Numbered from the stretch's first letter, positions 1 through 10,518 are shown. The stretch: DNA of 64,000 bases from Pigmentiphaga litoralis (GCF_014651835.1 NZ_BMXQ01000001.1:2060801-2124800); one strand, 5' to 3'. Numbers and translations are program-made. Notes: generated from the letters alone by a model not told the origin.

Positions 1-57
1 GCTGAGCTTTTGACTCCGGGGGATGCGGTCGAGAATAACAAACAGGTTGCCCCCGCT

Positions 58-951
58 GTGCACATTGCCCTTCTGGTTTTCCCGGACTTCCTCCTGATTG
101 CGATTGGCTGGTTTTTGCGCAGAAAGCTCCACTTCAGTGCCGAATTTTTTACCGGGACCGAGCGCCTCGTCTACTACGTGCTGTTTCCGGCGCTGCTGTT
201 CCAGTCGATCGTACGCACCCCGATCCAGCTGGAAACCGCCGCCACCATGATCTGGGCAGCGGCCGCCATGATGCTGATTGGCGCCCTGCTCTCGTGGCTC
301 GCCTGGCCGGTGCTCAAACCCGACGGCCAGGCGTTTGCATCGGCCGTGCAGTGCGGCTTTCGATTCAATTCCTACATTGCGCTGGCGCTGGCCACCCGCC
401 TGGCCGGTGAAGCGGGCCTGAGCGCCATGGCCCTGCTGATCGGGTTTTCGGTGCCGCTGGCCAACGCCATGGCGGTCTATGCGCTGGCGCGGCACGCCAA
501 GAGCAATCTGTTTGGCGAACTGATCCGCAATCCGTTGCTGCTCTCGACCGTGGCGGGGGTGCTGTACAACCTGGCCGGCTTCAGCCTTCCCGGTCCGGTG
601 GATGCGTTGATGTCACGCCTGGGCTCCACCGCCATCACGCTGGGCATCCTCTGCGTAGGCGCGGCGCTGGCGTTGGGGGGCGCGCGGGACAACCTCAAGC
701 TGATCAACTGGATCCTGGTGGTGCGCCTGTTGCTGCTGCCGCTGGTCGCGTTGGCACTCGGACTGCTGCTGCCGCTGACGCTGGTCGAACGGCAGATGCT
801 CCTGCTGTTCGGCGCCCTGCCCACGGCGTCCAGCGCCTACGTGCTGGCGGCAAGAATGGGCGGCCAGGGGGAAATCGTGGCATTGCTGATCTCGGCCAGT
901 ACCGTGCTGTCGGTAGTGACTATTCCGTTGTGGATGCAGGCACTGCTGTAG
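58..951 (+). CDS. AEC family transporter (auxin efflux carrier type permease)
   Basis: Predicted inner-membrane permease of the auxin efflux carrier (AEC) family, which export or exchange small organic acids such as malate or malonate; the substrate cannot be read here. About 297 residues of mostly hydrophobic segments arranged as two five-helix bundles, with family-typical N-terminal residues FPDFLLIAIGWFLRRK right after the start. I chose the GTG at 58 because the family usually begins here; the frame is open to the window edge and a TTG at 10 is also possible. The 3' end overlaps the convergent queG gene by 32 bp. No regulatory signal is visible. Confidence 0.8.
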   Translation: MHIALLVFPDFLLIAIGWFLRRKLHFSAEFFTGTERLVYYVLFPALLFQSIVRTPIQLETAATMIWAAAAMMLIGALLSWLAWPVLKPDGQAFASAVQCGFRFNSYIALALATRLAGEAGLSAMALLIGFSVPLANAMAVYALARHAKSNLFGELIRNPLLLSTVAGVLYNLAGFSLPGPVDALMSRLGSTAITLGILCVGAALALGGARDNLKLINWILVVRLLLLPLVALALGLLLPLTLVERQMLLLFGALPTASSAYVLAARMGGQGEIVALLISASTVLSVVTIPLWMQALL

Positions 952-2074
952 CAAGCGCTTGCTCGGCTTCGCGTTCACGCCGGTCCAGGGCAGCAAGCGC
1001 CCACTGAACGTGTTCGCGCACCAGTTCGCTCGGGTCATCCGCGCGGCTGAGCAAGGCCGCGCGCACGGCGGGTGATGGCCTGGCGTTGCCCAGCCCGACC
1101 GCGATATTGCGTAGCCACCGTTCATGGCCCACACGCCGGATGGCGCTGCCTTGCGTGCGCTGGTCGAACTGCGCTGGCGTCCAGGCAAACAGATCGATCA
1201 GTGAGGACGCTTCCAGCCCGTGGCGCGGCGCAAAGCCCGGTTCCGCCGACACCTGCGCGTACTTGTTCCACGGACAGGCGGTCTGGCAATCGTCGCAGCC
1301 GTACACCCGCGTACCGATCAGCGGACGCAGGTCTTCCGGAATGCTGCCCTTCAATTCGATGGTCAGGTAGGAGATGCAGCGGCGCGCGTCCAGCACGTAG
1401 GGCGCGACGATGGCCTGGGTTGGACAGGCGGTGATACAGCGCCGGCAGTTGCCGCAGTGGGGCGTGCGGGCGTCATCGGCAGGCAGCGGAAGGTCGGTCA
1501 GGATTTCTCCCAAGAAGAACCAGCTGCCCTCCCGCGACAACAGAAGTGTGTGCTTGCCGCGCCAGCCGATACCCGCCTTGCGGGCCAGCTCGACCTCCAT
1601 CAACGGTGCGGAGTCCGTAAACGCGCGATAGCCAAAGGGTCCGATTGCCTCGGTGATCCGGTCGGCCAGCTTCTGTAGCTTCTGGCGCAACACCTTGTGG
1701 TAATCCCGCCCCAGCGCGTAACTGGCCATGACAGCCGTTTCGCCGTCAGCAAGCGCTTGCTGCTGACGGCGCGCCAGGTCGGCGCCCGAGGCGGGCGCGT
1801 AGTCCAGGCGGACCATGATCGCCGACCGTGCGCCCGGCACGAGTTCCTGGGGCGCCAGCCGCACGGGCAGGTGGCGCTCCATATAATCCATTTCGCCGTG
1901 CATGCCGGCTTCGACCCACTGGCGCAGCCGGGCGCCGGCATCCTGCAGATCCAGATCCGCGATGCCGACGGCGCCAAAACCCAGTTCCCGGCCCCATATA
2001 CGGACCTGTTCGACCAGCGCGGCGGGGTCGGGCAGCCCGGGGGAAGCCGCTGTAGAAGGAGAAAACGATGACAT
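920..2074 (-). CDS. queG: Epoxyqueuosine reductase QueG
   Basis: Cobalamin- and iron-sulfur-dependent enzyme that reduces epoxyqueuosine to queuosine in the wobble position of GUN-anticodon tRNAs, in the cytoplasm. The 384-residue product has two 4Fe-4S ferredoxin-type clusters, with cysteines near residues 207, 210, 213, 217 and 260, 263, 267 (CGNCRRCITACP and YGCDDCQTACPW), and a C-terminal HEAT-like stretch (SELVREHVQWALAAL), all typical of QueG. A longer frame begins at 2137, but that would overlap the divergent tsaE start at 2118; the ATG at 2074 leaves a 43-bp divergent promoter region. Length agrees with the E. coli protein (about 380). Confidence 0.93.
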   Translation of the reverse strand: MSSFSPSTAASPGLPDPAALVEQVRIWGRELGFGAVGIADLDLQDAGARLRQWVEAGMHGEMDYMERHLPVRLAPQELVPGARSAIMVRLDYAPASGADLARRQQQALADGETAVMASYALGRDYHKVLRQKLQKLADRITEAIGPFGYRAFTDSAPLMEVELARKAGIGWRGKHTLLLSREGSWFFLGEILTDLPLPADDARTPHCGNCRRCITACPTQAIVAPYVLDARRCISYLTIELKGSIPEDLRPLIGTRVYGCDDCQTACPWNKYAQVSAEPGFAPRHGLEASSLIDLFAWTPAQFDQRTQGSAIRRVGHERWLRNIAVGLGNARPSPAVRAALLSRADDPSELVREHVQWALAALDRREREAEQALATAVPASTTE

Positions 2075-2117
2075 ATTGCGATGGTAGCCGAGCGCGGCCC
2101 GGGCGGGACGCTGCACC

Positions 2118-2600
2118 ATGACGCCGCTCGTCCACACAGGCTATCTGCCTGACGAAACGGACACCGATCGGCTGGCGGAATCGCTGGCCCCATTGGTCAT
2201 GGACGGAGGACGCATCCACCTGGAAGGCGACCTGGGCGCGGGCAAGACCGCCTTTGCCCGGGCACTGTTGCGTAAAGCAGGCGTTACAGGTCGAATCAAA
2301 AGTCCCACCTTCACGCTAGTTGAACCTTACAAAGTTTCGAACTTATACTGCTATCACTTTGATTTTTATCGATTTACCGACCCACGCGAGTGGCTCGACG
2401 CCGGATTCCGCGATGCCTTGCGAGATGATGCCCTGGTGCTCATCGAGTGGGCAGAGCGTGCGGGCAACGCACTTCCGGTCCCCGACCTGAATGTCGCGTT
2501 GGCGCATGAAGGCGCAGGACGCGGTGTGACGTTGACGGCGTACACCGCACGAGGGCAGGCATGGCTGAGACACCTATTTTCCGACGCCGCGGCGCCTTGA
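2118..2600 (+). CDS. tsaE: tRNA t6A-synthesis ATPase TsaE
   Basis: P-loop ATPase that works with TsaB and TsaD to make N6-threonylcarbamoyladenosine at position 37 of ANN-decoding tRNAs. The 160-residue protein shows the Walker A motif GDLGAGKT (residues 38-44) followed by the family signature SPTFTLVEPY and a YHFDFYR segment. The end overlaps the start of amiC by 40 bp, so the two are translationally linked, an arrangement common in proteobacteria. Divergent from queG, another tRNA-modification gene. Confidence 0.94.
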   Translation: MTPLVHTGYLPDETDTDRLAESLAPLVMDGGRIHLEGDLGAGKTAFARALLRKAGVTGRIKSPTFTLVEPYKVSNLYCYHFDFYRFTDPREWLDAGFRDALRDDALVLIEWAERAGNALPVPDLNVALAHEGAGRGVTLTAYTARGQAWLRHLFSDAAAP

Positions 2601-4168
2601 GCATCGCGGATGACTCCGTGCCGCCTTCGGGCGGCGATGTGCCGTGCTATGACGATGCGCAGGCGATCCCGACCCGCGGCATGTCGCGGCGGCGGCTGGT
2701 CGCCGGTCTGGCGGCCACGCTGTTCGTGCCATTGATTCCGACGGCCGCGCGCGCCGCGACCCTGCTCGCCGTCCGCCTGTGGCCCGCGCCCGACTACACG
2801 CGCGTGACCCTCGAACTCGATACCGAACTCAAGACCGAACACTTCGTGCTGGCCAACCCGCACCGGCTGGTGGTCGACATCGAAGGTGTCGGCATGAACG
2901 CCACCCTGCGCGAACTGGTGTCCAAGGTGCGTCCCGACGATCCTTTCATTTCGGCCTTGCGCGCCGGGCAGAACCGGCCGAACGTGGTGCGCCTGGTCAT
3001 GGACCTGAAGCAGGAAACGGCGCCGCAGGTGTTCACGCTCAAGCCGGTGGGGGATTACCACCACCGCCTGGTGCTGGACCTGTATCCCAAGATGGAACGG
3101 GACCCCTTGCTGGCCCTGGCCGACAAGGAAACCGAGGATCCCATGGCGCGGATCCTGAAGAACATTGGCAAGGATCCTGATGGCGACGGCATGAAGGTGC
3201 CGGGCAGCGATGGCGTCAAGGTGCCGGGTGACGATGGCATCCCGGCCCCGGGCACCGGTGGCGGCGCCAGTGGCAGCGGCATGGCGAACGCGCCTGGCGG
3301 CATGGGCGGCGGCGCTGGCCTGGGCGGCAACGCCGGCGGCGCGATGGCCAACGGTCCGGTGATCAACCCGCCGCAAGCGGCCGACAACATGCCGACCGCA
3401 ACCCTGCCCTCCCGCTCCCAGGGCGGACGCAACACGCGTCCGTATTCACCCAATGTGTCCCGCATGATCACCGTGGCGCTGGACCCCGGCCATGGGGGCG
3501 AAGACCCCGGCGCCGTGGGTGCAGGCGGCACGCGCGAAAAGGACGTCGTCCTGAAGATCGCGCGCATGCTCAAGGCGCGGATCGACCAGCAGCCCAACAT
3601 GCGCGCCATGCTGACCCGTGACGGCGACTTCTTCGTGCCGCTGCATGTGCGGGTCGAAAAGGCGCGCCGGGTGCAGGCCGACCTGTTCGTGTCGGTGCAC
3701 GCCGATGCCTGGATCAAGCCCGATGCCCGCGGTTCGTCGGTGTTTGCGCTGTCCGAAGGCGGCGCCAGCAGCAGCGCAGCGCGGTGGCTGGCCAACAAGG
3801 AAAACTCGGCCGACCTGATTGGCGGGATCAACATCGGCACGCAAGACAAGCAGATTGCCCGCGTGCTGCTGGACCTCTCAACCACGGCGCAGATCAACGA
3901 TTCGCTCAAGCTGGGCAGCGCGGTGCTGGACGAGTTGTCCAACATCAACAAGCTGCACAAGGCCAAGGTGGAACAGGCGAGCTTTGCGGTGCTGAAGGCG
4001 CCGGACATCCCGTCGATCCTGATCGAAACGGCCTTCATCAGCAATCCGGAAGAAGAAAAGCGGCTGAAGGACGGCGACTACCAGGATTCGATGGCCACGG
4101 CCATCATGCAGGGGATCCAGCGTTATTTCGCCAAGAATCCGCCGCTGGCCAAGAACAAGCTGACCTGA
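2561..4168 (+). CDS. amiC: N-acetylmuramoyl-L-alanine amidase AmiC type, Tat-exported
   Basis: Periplasmic zinc amidase that cleaves the stem peptide from murein during daughter-cell separation. The 535-residue product has a long N-terminal extension, then a twin-arginine signal (MSRRRLVAG followed by a hydrophobic run ending in ARA, around residues 41-67), an AMIN domain that targets the septum (about 68-170), a Gly/Pro-rich linker (about 205-290) and an Amidase_3 domain from about 300 (LDPGHGGED zinc motif, FVSVHAD second zinc His, IETAFISN catalytic Glu). The linker contains imperfect DG-x-K-V-PG repeats. The start overlaps tsaE; a strong terminator follows at 4224. Confidence 0.93.
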   Translation: MAETPIFRRRGALSIADDSVPPSGGDVPCYDDAQAIPTRGMSRRRLVAGLAATLFVPLIPTAARAATLLAVRLWPAPDYTRVTLELDTELKTEHFVLANPHRLVVDIEGVGMNATLRELVSKVRPDDPFISALRAGQNRPNVVRLVMDLKQETAPQVFTLKPVGDYHHRLVLDLYPKMERDPLLALADKETEDPMARILKNIGKDPDGDGMKVPGSDGVKVPGDDGIPAPGTGGGASGSGMANAPGGMGGGAGLGGNAGGAMANGPVINPPQAADNMPTATLPSRSQGGRNTRPYSPNVSRMITVALDPGHGGEDPGAVGAGGTREKDVVLKIARMLKARIDQQPNMRAMLTRDGDFFVPLHVRVEKARRVQADLFVSVHADAWIKPDARGSSVFALSEGGASSSAARWLANKENSADLIGGINIGTQDKQIARVLLDLSTTAQINDSLKLGSAVLDELSNINKLHKAKVEQASFAVLKAPDIPSILIETAFISNPEEEKRLKDGDYQDSMATAIMQGIQRYFAKNPPLAKNKLT

Positions 4169-4223
4169 TCGGCTAGTGAGTCAGATCGGACCGCGATCTG
4201 GCAGTCCCCCAAAGAAGCAGGCC

Positions 4224-4262
4224 AAAAAAAGCCCCTCTGGCGCAAGCCGAGGGGCTTTTTTG
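4224..4262. terminator. Bidirectional rho-independent terminator between amiC and dedA
   Basis: An inverted repeat AGCCCCTC / GAGGGGCT separated by an 11-nt loop is flanked by seven A on the left and a T-run on the right. It can therefore terminate amiC on the plus strand and the convergent DedA gene on the minus strand. Confidence 0.9.
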
Positions 4263-4279
4263 TGTTGATGCGCGATGGA

Positions 4280-4936
4280 TCAGGGCGCGGAAGCGTCACC
4301 CTTCTTGCGCATGCCCGATGTCAGCTTCCAGATGCCGCCCAGCACCACCGGAACGATGGCAGCCGCCATGCCGATCAGCACGATGGTGTTCAGGTGCTCG
4401 CGCACCAGCGGCAGGTTGCCGAAGAAGTAGCCACCGAACACAAGCAGCAGCACCCAGGTCAGCGCGCCGACGACGTTGAAGAACTGGAAGCGTGCAAAGT
4501 TCATGTAGCCGACGCCCGCCACGAATGGTGCAAAGGTGCGCACCACCGGCAGGAACCGCGCCAGCACCAGCGTCTTGCCGCCGTGCTTCTCGTAGAAGGC
4601 GTGGGTCTTGGTGAGCGCCTTGCGGTCCAGGAAACGTATGTTCTGAGAGAACACCTTTGGCCCTATCGCCCGCCCGATCATGTAGTTGAGCGTGTTGCCC
4701 CCGATGGCGGCCACCAGCAGTAGGACGATCAGCAGCCACAGGTCCATCGCGCCGGTCGCGGCGAAGGCCCCGGCGATGAACAGCAGCGAATCCCCCGGCA
4801 GGAAAGGCAGCACCACGAAACCCGTCTCCCCGAAAATGATCAGGAAGAGCACCAGGTAGATCCAGGCGCCGTATTCGGCAATCCAGATGCCCAGGGACTT
4901 GTCGATGTGGAGCAGCATGTTCAAAAATTCAAGCAT
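4280..4936 (-). CDS. DedA family membrane protein
   Basis: Integral inner-membrane protein of the DedA/VTT family (218 residues), implicated in undecaprenyl-phosphate or phospholipid flipping and envelope homeostasis. It shows the family signatures GETGFVVLPFLPGDSLLF near residue 35, the arginine-containing ARFLPVVRTFAPFVAG near 135, and several hydrophobic helices. The C-terminus is basic. It is convergent with amiC across the shared terminator and divergent from mutL. The upstream 107 bp hold the mutL promoter on the other strand. Confidence 0.9.
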   Translation of the reverse strand: MLEFLNMLLHIDKSLGIWIAEYGAWIYLVLFLIIFGETGFVVLPFLPGDSLLFIAGAFAATGAMDLWLLIVLLLVAAIGGNTLNYMIGRAIGPKVFSQNIRFLDRKALTKTHAFYEKHGGKTLVLARFLPVVRTFAPFVAGVGYMNFARFQFFNVVGALTWVLLLVFGGYFFGNLPLVREHLNTIVLIGMAAAIVPVVLGGIWKLTSGMRKKGDASAP

Positions 4937-5030
4937 AGGTCTCGGCAGGTAAGAACGAACGGTGGGACGGCGCGCAGCTTACGGAGGGACCACGCAGGAA
5001 CAGGGCACTATAGCCGACAGTACGAACACT

Positions 5031-5036
5031 TATAAT
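5031..5036 (+). promoter_or_regulatory. Consensus -10 element placed for a leaderless mutL transcript
   Basis: A perfect TATAAT hexamer ends 7 nt before the mutL ATG. Initiation at the normal distance would fall at or next to the start codon. No Shine-Dalgarno-like sequence lies in the CCGCCTT between them. The -35 region is weak. The leaderless reading is inference. Confidence 0.5.
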
Positions 5037-5043
5037 CCGCCTT

Positions 5044-7215
5044 ATGTCTCTCCGCCGCGCCATCGCCCCCCTCCCCGACCTCCTTGTCAGCCAGATCGCC
5101 GCTGGCGAAGTGATCGAGCGTCCCGCCTCCGTGCTGAAAGAGCTGATGGAGAACGCCATCGATGCCGGCGCGCGGGCGATCGACGTGCGGCTGGAAGGCG
5201 GCGGCATCCGGCGCATTGCGGTCACCGACGACGGCAGCGGCATCCCGCCCGACGAACTGCCGCTGGCCATTGCCCGGCACGCCACCAGCAAGGTCGCATC
5301 CTTGCATGAACTGGAATCGGTGGCATCCATGGGATTCCGGGGCGAGGCCCTGGCGTCGATTGCGTCGGTGTCGCGGCTGTCCCTGATCTCCCGCACGCCC
5401 GACAGTCCGCACGCCTGGCAATGGGAGGACGGCGAGGTGTCGCCCGCGTCCGGCCCCCCGGGCACCACGATCGACGTGCGGCAGTTGTTCGATTCGGTCC
5501 CGGCGCGCCGCAAGTTCCTGAAATCCGAAGGAACCGAGTTCGGCCATTGTGTGGAGGCCTTTGAACGGATTGCGCTGGCGCACAGCGGCATTGCCTTCCG
5601 GCTGTTCCATCACGACCGGGCGCATCAGCAGCGCCTGCCGGCGCGGCCGGTGGCGCGGGTGTACGACGTGCTGGGGCCGGAATTCGCGCAGACCGGGCTG
5701 CCAGTCAGCGTGGAATCGGGCGCGATCCAGCTGCACGGCGTGATCTGCCGGCCCACGGCATCGCGTGCGCGGGCCGACAAGCAATACCTGTATGTGAACG
5801 GACGGTTCGTGCGGGACCGCACGGTCAGCCATGCCCTGCGCACGGCGTATGCCGACGTGCTGCACGGCGACCGGCAGCCCGCGTATGTGCTGTTCCTGGA
5901 TATCGAGCCGTCGGCAGTCGACGTCAACGTGCATCCGGCCAAGCATGAAGTCCGTTTCCGCGAGAGTGGCGCGGTGTACCGCTTTGTGTCGCATGCGATC
6001 GGGCAGACGCTGGCGCACGCGGCGGGGTCGGCGGTAGGGTCGGCCGCGCCAGGGGCGGGTGCTGCGGCGGCTTCGTCGGATGGCACCGGCGGCGGTCTGC
6101 CCCGCGCAGCCGGGGACGGCATGGATGGTGGTACGGCGCGCGGCGCCGCTGCAGGATTAGCGGGCAGTGACGCCGTAGGTTATGCGCTGTCGGGCACGAC
6201 TGTGCCTGCGCCCGCCGCCACGGCATCGCAATTGCCATTCCGGCTGCATGACGGCGCAGCAGTCAGCAACGGCGGCTACTTGGGCACTGCCGAAAGCGGT
6301 CCTGCCGACGCAACGCCTGGGGCCAGCGGACAGGCGCCAGGCTATCGACCCGCGTATCGCGCCCCCGGCTACCCGTCTGCCCTGGGCGATCGCCTGATGG
6401 CGCTGCATGAGCCCCTGACCGGCGCGCCGGCGGGTCCGGCCTACGGCGACGATGGGCAGAGACTCGATGGCGAGCAGATGCCCCCGGGGCCCCTTGCGTA
6501 TGGCTCGGATGCCAGGCTGGCGGACGGTGCGTCCTCTGGCACGCCTTATGTCATGCCGCTGGGGGTGCCCGCCGCCACGTCGGCGCTGGATCGCATCGCG
6601 GCCCAGTCGCGCACCTTGCCGGAAGGCGTCGAGCATCCCCTGGGGATGGCCGTGGCGCAACTGCATGGCATCTACGTGCTTGCACAGAACGATCGCGGCA
6701 TGGTCGTGGTGGACATGCATGCGGCGCACGAACGTATCGTTTATGAACAGCTCAAGAATGCCCTGGATGGCCAGATGATTCCGCAGCAGCAGTTGCTGGT
6801 GCCGGTGGTGTTCCGGGCGTCTGAAAAAGACGTAGCCATCGTTGAAGAGCACACCGAGCCCCTGGCCGCGCTGGGCTTTGAACTGCGCCCTGCCGGTCCG
6901 GCATCGATTGCCGTGCGCGCCGTGCCTGCCGTGCTGGCGCAGGCCGACATCGAAACGCTGGCGCGAGACGTGCTGCGGGATTTTGCCGAGGTGGGCGCAT
7001 CGCGCCTCTTGACCGAGCAGCGCAACGAACTGCTGGCGACCATGGCCTGCCACGGTGCGGTGCGCGCCAACCGCCGCCTGACCCATGACGAGATGAATGC
7101 CCTGTTGCGGCAGATGGAAGCGACCGAGCGCGCCGACCAGTGCAATCACGGCCGGCCAACGTGGGTGCAATTGAGCGTCGCGGACTTGGACCGGTTGTTT
7201 CTGCGTGGGCGGTGA
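5044..7215 (+). CDS. mutL: DNA mismatch repair protein MutL (endonuclease-competent type)
   Basis: Mismatch-repair matchmaker that couples MutS to strand incision. The 723-residue protein has a GHKL ATPase N-terminus (ENAIDAGA at 36-43, TDDGSGIP near 61, GFRGEAL near 98), a transducer domain, a long Ala/Gly-rich low-complexity linker (about residues 335-530) and a C-terminal dimerisation domain. Residues 557-568 ([12 protein letters not shown]) match the D-[MQ]-H-A-x2-E-x4-E metal-dependent endonuclease motif of MutL from bacteria lacking MutH, unlike E. coli. The C-terminal zinc/regulatory motif is also present ([15 protein letters not shown]). It overlaps miaA by 11 bp if the first GTG of that gene is used. 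Confidence 0.95.
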   Translation: MSLRRAIAPLPDLLVSQIAAGEVIERPASVLKELMENAIDAGARAIDVRLEGGGIRRIAVTDDGSGIPPDELPLAIARHATSKVASLHELESVASMGFRGEALASIASVSRLSLISRTPDSPHAWQWEDGEVSPASGPPGTTIDVRQLFDSVPARRKFLKSEGTEFGHCVEAFERIALAHSGIAFRLFHHDRAHQQRLPARPVARVYDVLGPEFAQTGLPVSVESGAIQLHGVICRPTASRARADKQYLYVNGRFVRDRTVSHALRTAYADVLHGDRQPAYVLFLDIEPSAVDVNVHPAKHEVRFRESGAVYRFVSHAIGQTLAHAAGSAVGSAAPGAGAAAASSDGTGGGLPRAAGDGMDGGTARGAAAGLAGSDAVGYALSGTTVPAPAATASQLPFRLHDGAAVSNGGYLGTAESGPADATPGASGQAPGYRPAYRAPGYPSALGDRLMALHEPLTGAPAGPAYGDDGQRLDGEQMPPGPLAYGSDARLADGASSGTPYVMPLGVPAATSALDRIAAQSRTLPEGVEHPLGMAVAQLHGIYVLAQNDRGMVVVDMHAAHERIVYEQLKNALDGQMIPQQQLLVPVVFRASEKDVAIVEEHTEPLAALGFELRPAGPASIAVRAVPAVLAQADIETLARDVLRDFAEVGASRLLTEQRNELLATMACHGAVRANRRLTHDEMNALLRQMEATERADQCNHGRPTWVQLSVADLDRLFLRGR

Positions 7216-8188
7216 TCCGGTGGTGACTGACGATCGGGACGCTGCGGATGCCCCTGCCATCTTGTGCCTGATGGGCCCGACCGCGGCCGGCAAGAGCGCG
7301 GCCACGCTGGCGCTGGCGGCGCGCTGGCCGATCGAGATCATCAACGTCGACTCGGCCACGATCTATCGCGGCATGGACATCGGCACGGCCAAACCCAGCC
7401 TGGAGGAACGTGCGCAGGTACCCCAGCATCTGCTGGACATCCGCGACCCGGCCGACAGCTATTCTGCCGGCCACTTCCGCAGCGACACGCTGGCGCTGAT
7501 TGCCGAAATTCGCGCGCGTGGCCGCGTCCCGCTGCTGGCAGGCGGGACCATGATGTACTTCAAGGCGCTGCGCGATGGCCTGGACACCTTGCCGCAAGGC
7601 GACGCCGTCATCCGCGCGCAACTGGACGCCCGTGCCGCAGAGATCGGCTGGCCGGCCATGCATGCCGAGCTGGCCCGGATCGATCCTGAGACTGCCGCCC
7701 GCCTGTCCCCCAACGATAGCCAGCGGGTGCAGCGGGCGCTGGAGATCCACGCCCTGACCGGCCAGCCCATGTCGTCCCTGTTGACCCAGGGCAAGGCCCA
7801 GGCCGACCCCGCGCCCTGGCGGTACGTGAACCTGAGCCTGGAGCCCGCCGACCGCGCCGGCCTGCATGCCCGCATCGAACAACGCTTTGACGCGATGCTG
7901 GAGCTAGGCCTGGTCGACGAAGTGCGCAAGCTGCGCGCACGGCCCGAACTGCATCCCGACCTGCCGTCGATCCGCTGTGTGGGCTATCGCCAGGTGTGGT
8001 CCTACCTGGAAGGCGCGATCCATGGCGCCGAGATGCGCGGCCAGTCGATCGCCGCCACCCGGCAACTGGCCAAGCGGCAGATCACCTGGCTGCGCGCCCT
8101 GCCCGACCGGCACATCGTGGACTGCCTGGCGCCAGATGCGGTGGATCGCGTGATCGACCTGGCGGCCCCCTGGATGAAGACACCCTGA
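7205..8188 (+). CDS. miaA: tRNA dimethylallyltransferase MiaA
   Basis: Transfers a dimethylallyl group to A37 of UNN-decoding tRNAs (first step to ms2i6A). The 327-residue frame has the P-loop GPTAAGKS, the substrate motif [16 protein letters not shown] and the conserved [10 protein letters not shown] segment near the C-terminus. The start is uncertain: GTG at 7205 overlaps mutL by 11 bp, while GTGs at 7220 and 7223 lie just after the mutL stop and give a more usual N-terminus. No strong ribosome-binding site distinguishes them. mutL-miaA adjacency is widely conserved. Confidence 0.93.
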   Translation: MGGDPVVTDDRDAADAPAILCLMGPTAAGKSAATLALAARWPIEIINVDSATIYRGMDIGTAKPSLEERAQVPQHLLDIRDPADSYSAGHFRSDTLALIAEIRARGRVPLLAGGTMMYFKALRDGLDTLPQGDAVIRAQLDARAAEIGWPAMHAELARIDPETAARLSPNDSQRVQRALEIHALTGQPMSSLLTQGKAQADPAPWRYVNLSLEPADRAGLHARIEQRFDAMLELGLVDEVRKLRARPELHPDLPSIRCVGYRQVWSYLEGAIHGAEMRGQSIAATRQLAKRQITWLRALPDRHIVDCLAPDAVDRVIDLAAPWMKTP

Positions 8189-8331
8189 ACGCGACGGCAT
8201 CTCGGCCGTCGCTGCATGGCCCAGCCTGCGTTGCCTGCCCTTGCGCCTGCTATGCTCCCCGGTGACGTGTCCACCCACGCCGGCCCGCCGCCAAGACTGA
8301 ACACATTCAAGACACACCGCCAAGACACACC

Positions 8332-9387
8332 ATGGACAAATTCTGGAGCGACGTCACCCGTCAACTGACCCCCTACGTGCCCGGCGAACAGCCGCGCATT
8401 GACGGGCTGGTCAAGCTCAACACCAACGAGAACCCCTATCCGCCGTCGCCGCGCGCGATCGAAGCCATCCGCGCCGCCGCCGATGGCGCGCTGCGCCGCT
8501 ATCCGGACCCCGACGCCACCGACCTGAAAGCCGCGGTCGCCCGTTTCCATGGCGTGCCGGTGGACCAGGTATTTGTGGGCAACAGTTCGGATGAAGTCCT
8601 GGCGCACACCTTCGTCGGCCTGCTCAAACACGACAAGCCGCTGTTTTTCCCGGACATCACCTACAGCTTCTACCCGGTGTATTGCGGGCTGTATGGCATC
8701 GATTACCGGACCATCCCGCTGGCCGACGACTTCGCGATCCGCGTCGAAGATTACGGACAGGACGCGGGCGCGATCATCTTCCCGAATCCCAACGCCCCGA
8801 CCGGTCTGGCGCTGGGCCTGGACGCCATCCGCAAGTTGCTCACGGCGCATCCGGATCAGGTGGTCGTGGTCGATGAAGCCTATGTCGATTTCGGCGGCGA
8901 GACAGCCATACCGCTGGTCTCCGAATTTCCGAATCTGCTGGTGGTGCAGACGTTGTCCAAGTCCCGTTCGCTGGCGGGTTTGCGCGTCGGATATGCAATC
9001 GGCCAGGCGCATCTGATTGCCGGTCTGGAACGCGTCAAGAGCAGCTTCAATTCCTACCCGCTGGACCGACTGGCGATTGCCGGCGCCAGCGCCGCGATGG
9101 ACGACAAGGCCTACTTTGAACAGACCTGCCAGGCCATCATCCGCACGCGTGACCAGTTGACGAAAGATCTGCAGTCACTGGGCTTCGAGGTCGTTCCGTC
9201 AGCTGCCAACTTCGTGTTCGCCACGCACCCGGCCCACGCCGGCGCCGACCTGCTCGCCGCCCTGCGCGAGCACAAGGTAATCGTGCGGCACTTCAAGCAT
9301 CCGCGCATCGACAAGTACCTGCGCATCACGGTCGGTACCGATGAAGAATGCGGCGCCTTGATCGCGGCGTTGAAGCAGATCCTGTAG
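8332..9387 (+). CDS. hisC: Histidinol-phosphate aminotransferase
   Basis: PLP-dependent enzyme (fold type I) converting imidazole-acetol phosphate and glutamate to histidinol phosphate. The 351-residue product has [11 protein letters not shown] near residue 31, NPNAPTG near 152, D181/Y184 (VVDEAYVDF) and the PLP lysine K210 in [13 protein letters not shown]. It stands alone, away from any his operon, and 143 bp downstream of miaA. Many Burkholderiales carry two HisC paralogues, so this copy could also serve aromatic amino-acid transamination. It is convergent with the enolase-superfamily gene, with only 6 bp between them and no terminator visible. Confidence 0.88.
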   Translation: MDKFWSDVTRQLTPYVPGEQPRIDGLVKLNTNENPYPPSPRAIEAIRAAADGALRRYPDPDATDLKAAVARFHGVPVDQVFVGNSSDEVLAHTFVGLLKHDKPLFFPDITYSFYPVYCGLYGIDYRTIPLADDFAIRVEDYGQDAGAIIFPNPNAPTGLALGLDAIRKLLTAHPDQVVVVDEAYVDFGGETAIPLVSEFPNLLVVQTLSKSRSLAGLRVGYAIGQAHLIAGLERVKSSFNSYPLDRLAIAGASAAMDDKAYFEQTCQAIIRTRDQLTKDLQSLGFEVVPSAANFVFATHPAHAGADLLAALREHKVIVRHFKHPRIDKYLRITVGTDEECGALIAALKQIL

Positions 9388-9393
9388 CCCGCC

Positions 9394-10518
9394 TCAAGCC
9401 ACCGTCGTCCAGCGCCCGTATTTCTCGACCTGCTTCTCATCAAAGTTGAAGCCGAGGCCCGGGGTCTGGTGCAGGATCACCCGGCCGTCCTTGTGTTCCA
9501 GCTGGCGATCGACCAGGCGGCGGAAATTCAGCACCTGGTCGTCCCAGAAGAACTCGACATAACGGGCGTTGGGTGTCGCGGCCACCAGGGGCGCATGGAC
9601 GTCGTGGAACCAGTGCGGGCACATCTGGATGCCGTAGCCGGCGGCCATGGCGGCGATGCGCTTGAATTCGGTGATGCCGCCGCATACCGCGGCGTCGGTC
9701 TGCAGGATGGCGGCGGCGCCCATGTCCAGCAATTGCTTGTGGTACCAGCGGCCGTAGCCGATCTCGGCGGTGGCGACCGGGATGCGCGTCAGCTTGGCCA
9801 GGCGCGCATGGCTTTCGACGTCGTCGGGGCTGAAGGGCTCTTCGATGAAATACGGGTGGAACGGTTCCATGCGGCGCAGGTATTCCATGGCTTGCACTGT
9901 GTCGACCCAGCCGTTATTGCAATCGAGCATCAGTTCGACATCGTCGCCAATCGCCTCGCGCGCGGCACGCACGCGTGCTTCTTCGCCCGACGGGGACAAG
10001 CGTCCCGTCTTCATCTTGACGGCCTTGAAGCCCAGCTCCACGAAGCCCGCCATCTCTTCACCGAGCTGTTCCGCCGTCTTGCCATCGACGTAGTAGCCGC
10101 CACTGGCGTAGGCCGGGACGGTGTCGAGCTCCACGGCGCCCAGGTATTTGTGCAGCGGCAGGTTGGCGGTGCGGGCGTTCAGGTCCCATAGCGCAATGTC
10201 GAGCGCGCTGAGTGCGCGCATGACGGTGCCCATCCGGCCTTGCAGCAGGGATTCCTGGTACATGTCCTTCCACAGGCCTTCGACGGCCAGCGAATCACGG
10301 CCAATCAGGACAGGGGCCAGCAATTGTTCGACGGCGACGCGAAAGATCTCGCCCGCCTGGTTGCCCACGTAGCAGAAGCCGATGCCTTCCACGCCGTCGG
10401 CGCTGCGCACCTTGACCAGGCCGTAGTGGCGGTCCGTCACGGTACGGTTGGCCAGATAAGTCACTTTGTCGAGCGGGACGCGCGCCACGCATACCTCGAT
10501 GGATTGGATGATCGCCAT
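9394..10518 (-). CDS. Mandelate racemase/muconate lactonizing enzyme family protein
   Basis: Enolase-superfamily enzyme (374 residues) that abstracts a proton alpha to a carboxylate; probably an acid-sugar dehydratase or racemase, substrate unknown. The capping domain is N-terminal. In the barrel I see K168-x-K170 (VKMKTG), metal ligands D199 (LDCNNGW), E226 (FIEEPF) and E252 (ATAEIG), and candidate catalytic histidines in MCPHWFHDVH (302-308). The His plus KxK layout favours the mandelate-racemase subgroup. It is divergent from a LysR gene with an operator-like palindrome between them, so it is probably controlled by that regulator. Confidence 0.82.
   Translation of the reverse strand: MAIIQSIEVCVARVPLDKVTYLANRTVTDRHYGLVKVRSADGVEGIGFCYVGNQAGEIFRVAVEQLLAPVLIGRDSLAVEGLWKDMYQESLLQGRMGTVMRALSALDIALWDLNARTANLPLHKYLGAVELDTVPAYASGGYYVDGKTAEQLGEEMAGFVELGFKAVKMKTGRLSPSGEEARVRAAREAIGDDVELMLDCNNGWVDTVQAMEYLRRMEPFHPYFIEEPFSPDDVESHARLAKLTRIPVATAEIGYGRWYHKQLLDMGAAAILQTDAAVCGGITEFKRIAAMAAGYGIQMCPHWFHDVHAPLVAATPNARYVEFFWDDQVLNFRRLVDRQLEHKDGRVILHQTPGLGFNFDEKQVEKYGRWTTVA

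Noticed and set aside
9469-10191. Long antisense frames such as this one, opposite the enolase-superfamily gene
   Set aside because: These are GC-rich shadows of real genes, His/Arg/Gly-biased, without domains; the same applies to long frames opposite htpG, parC and cheA.
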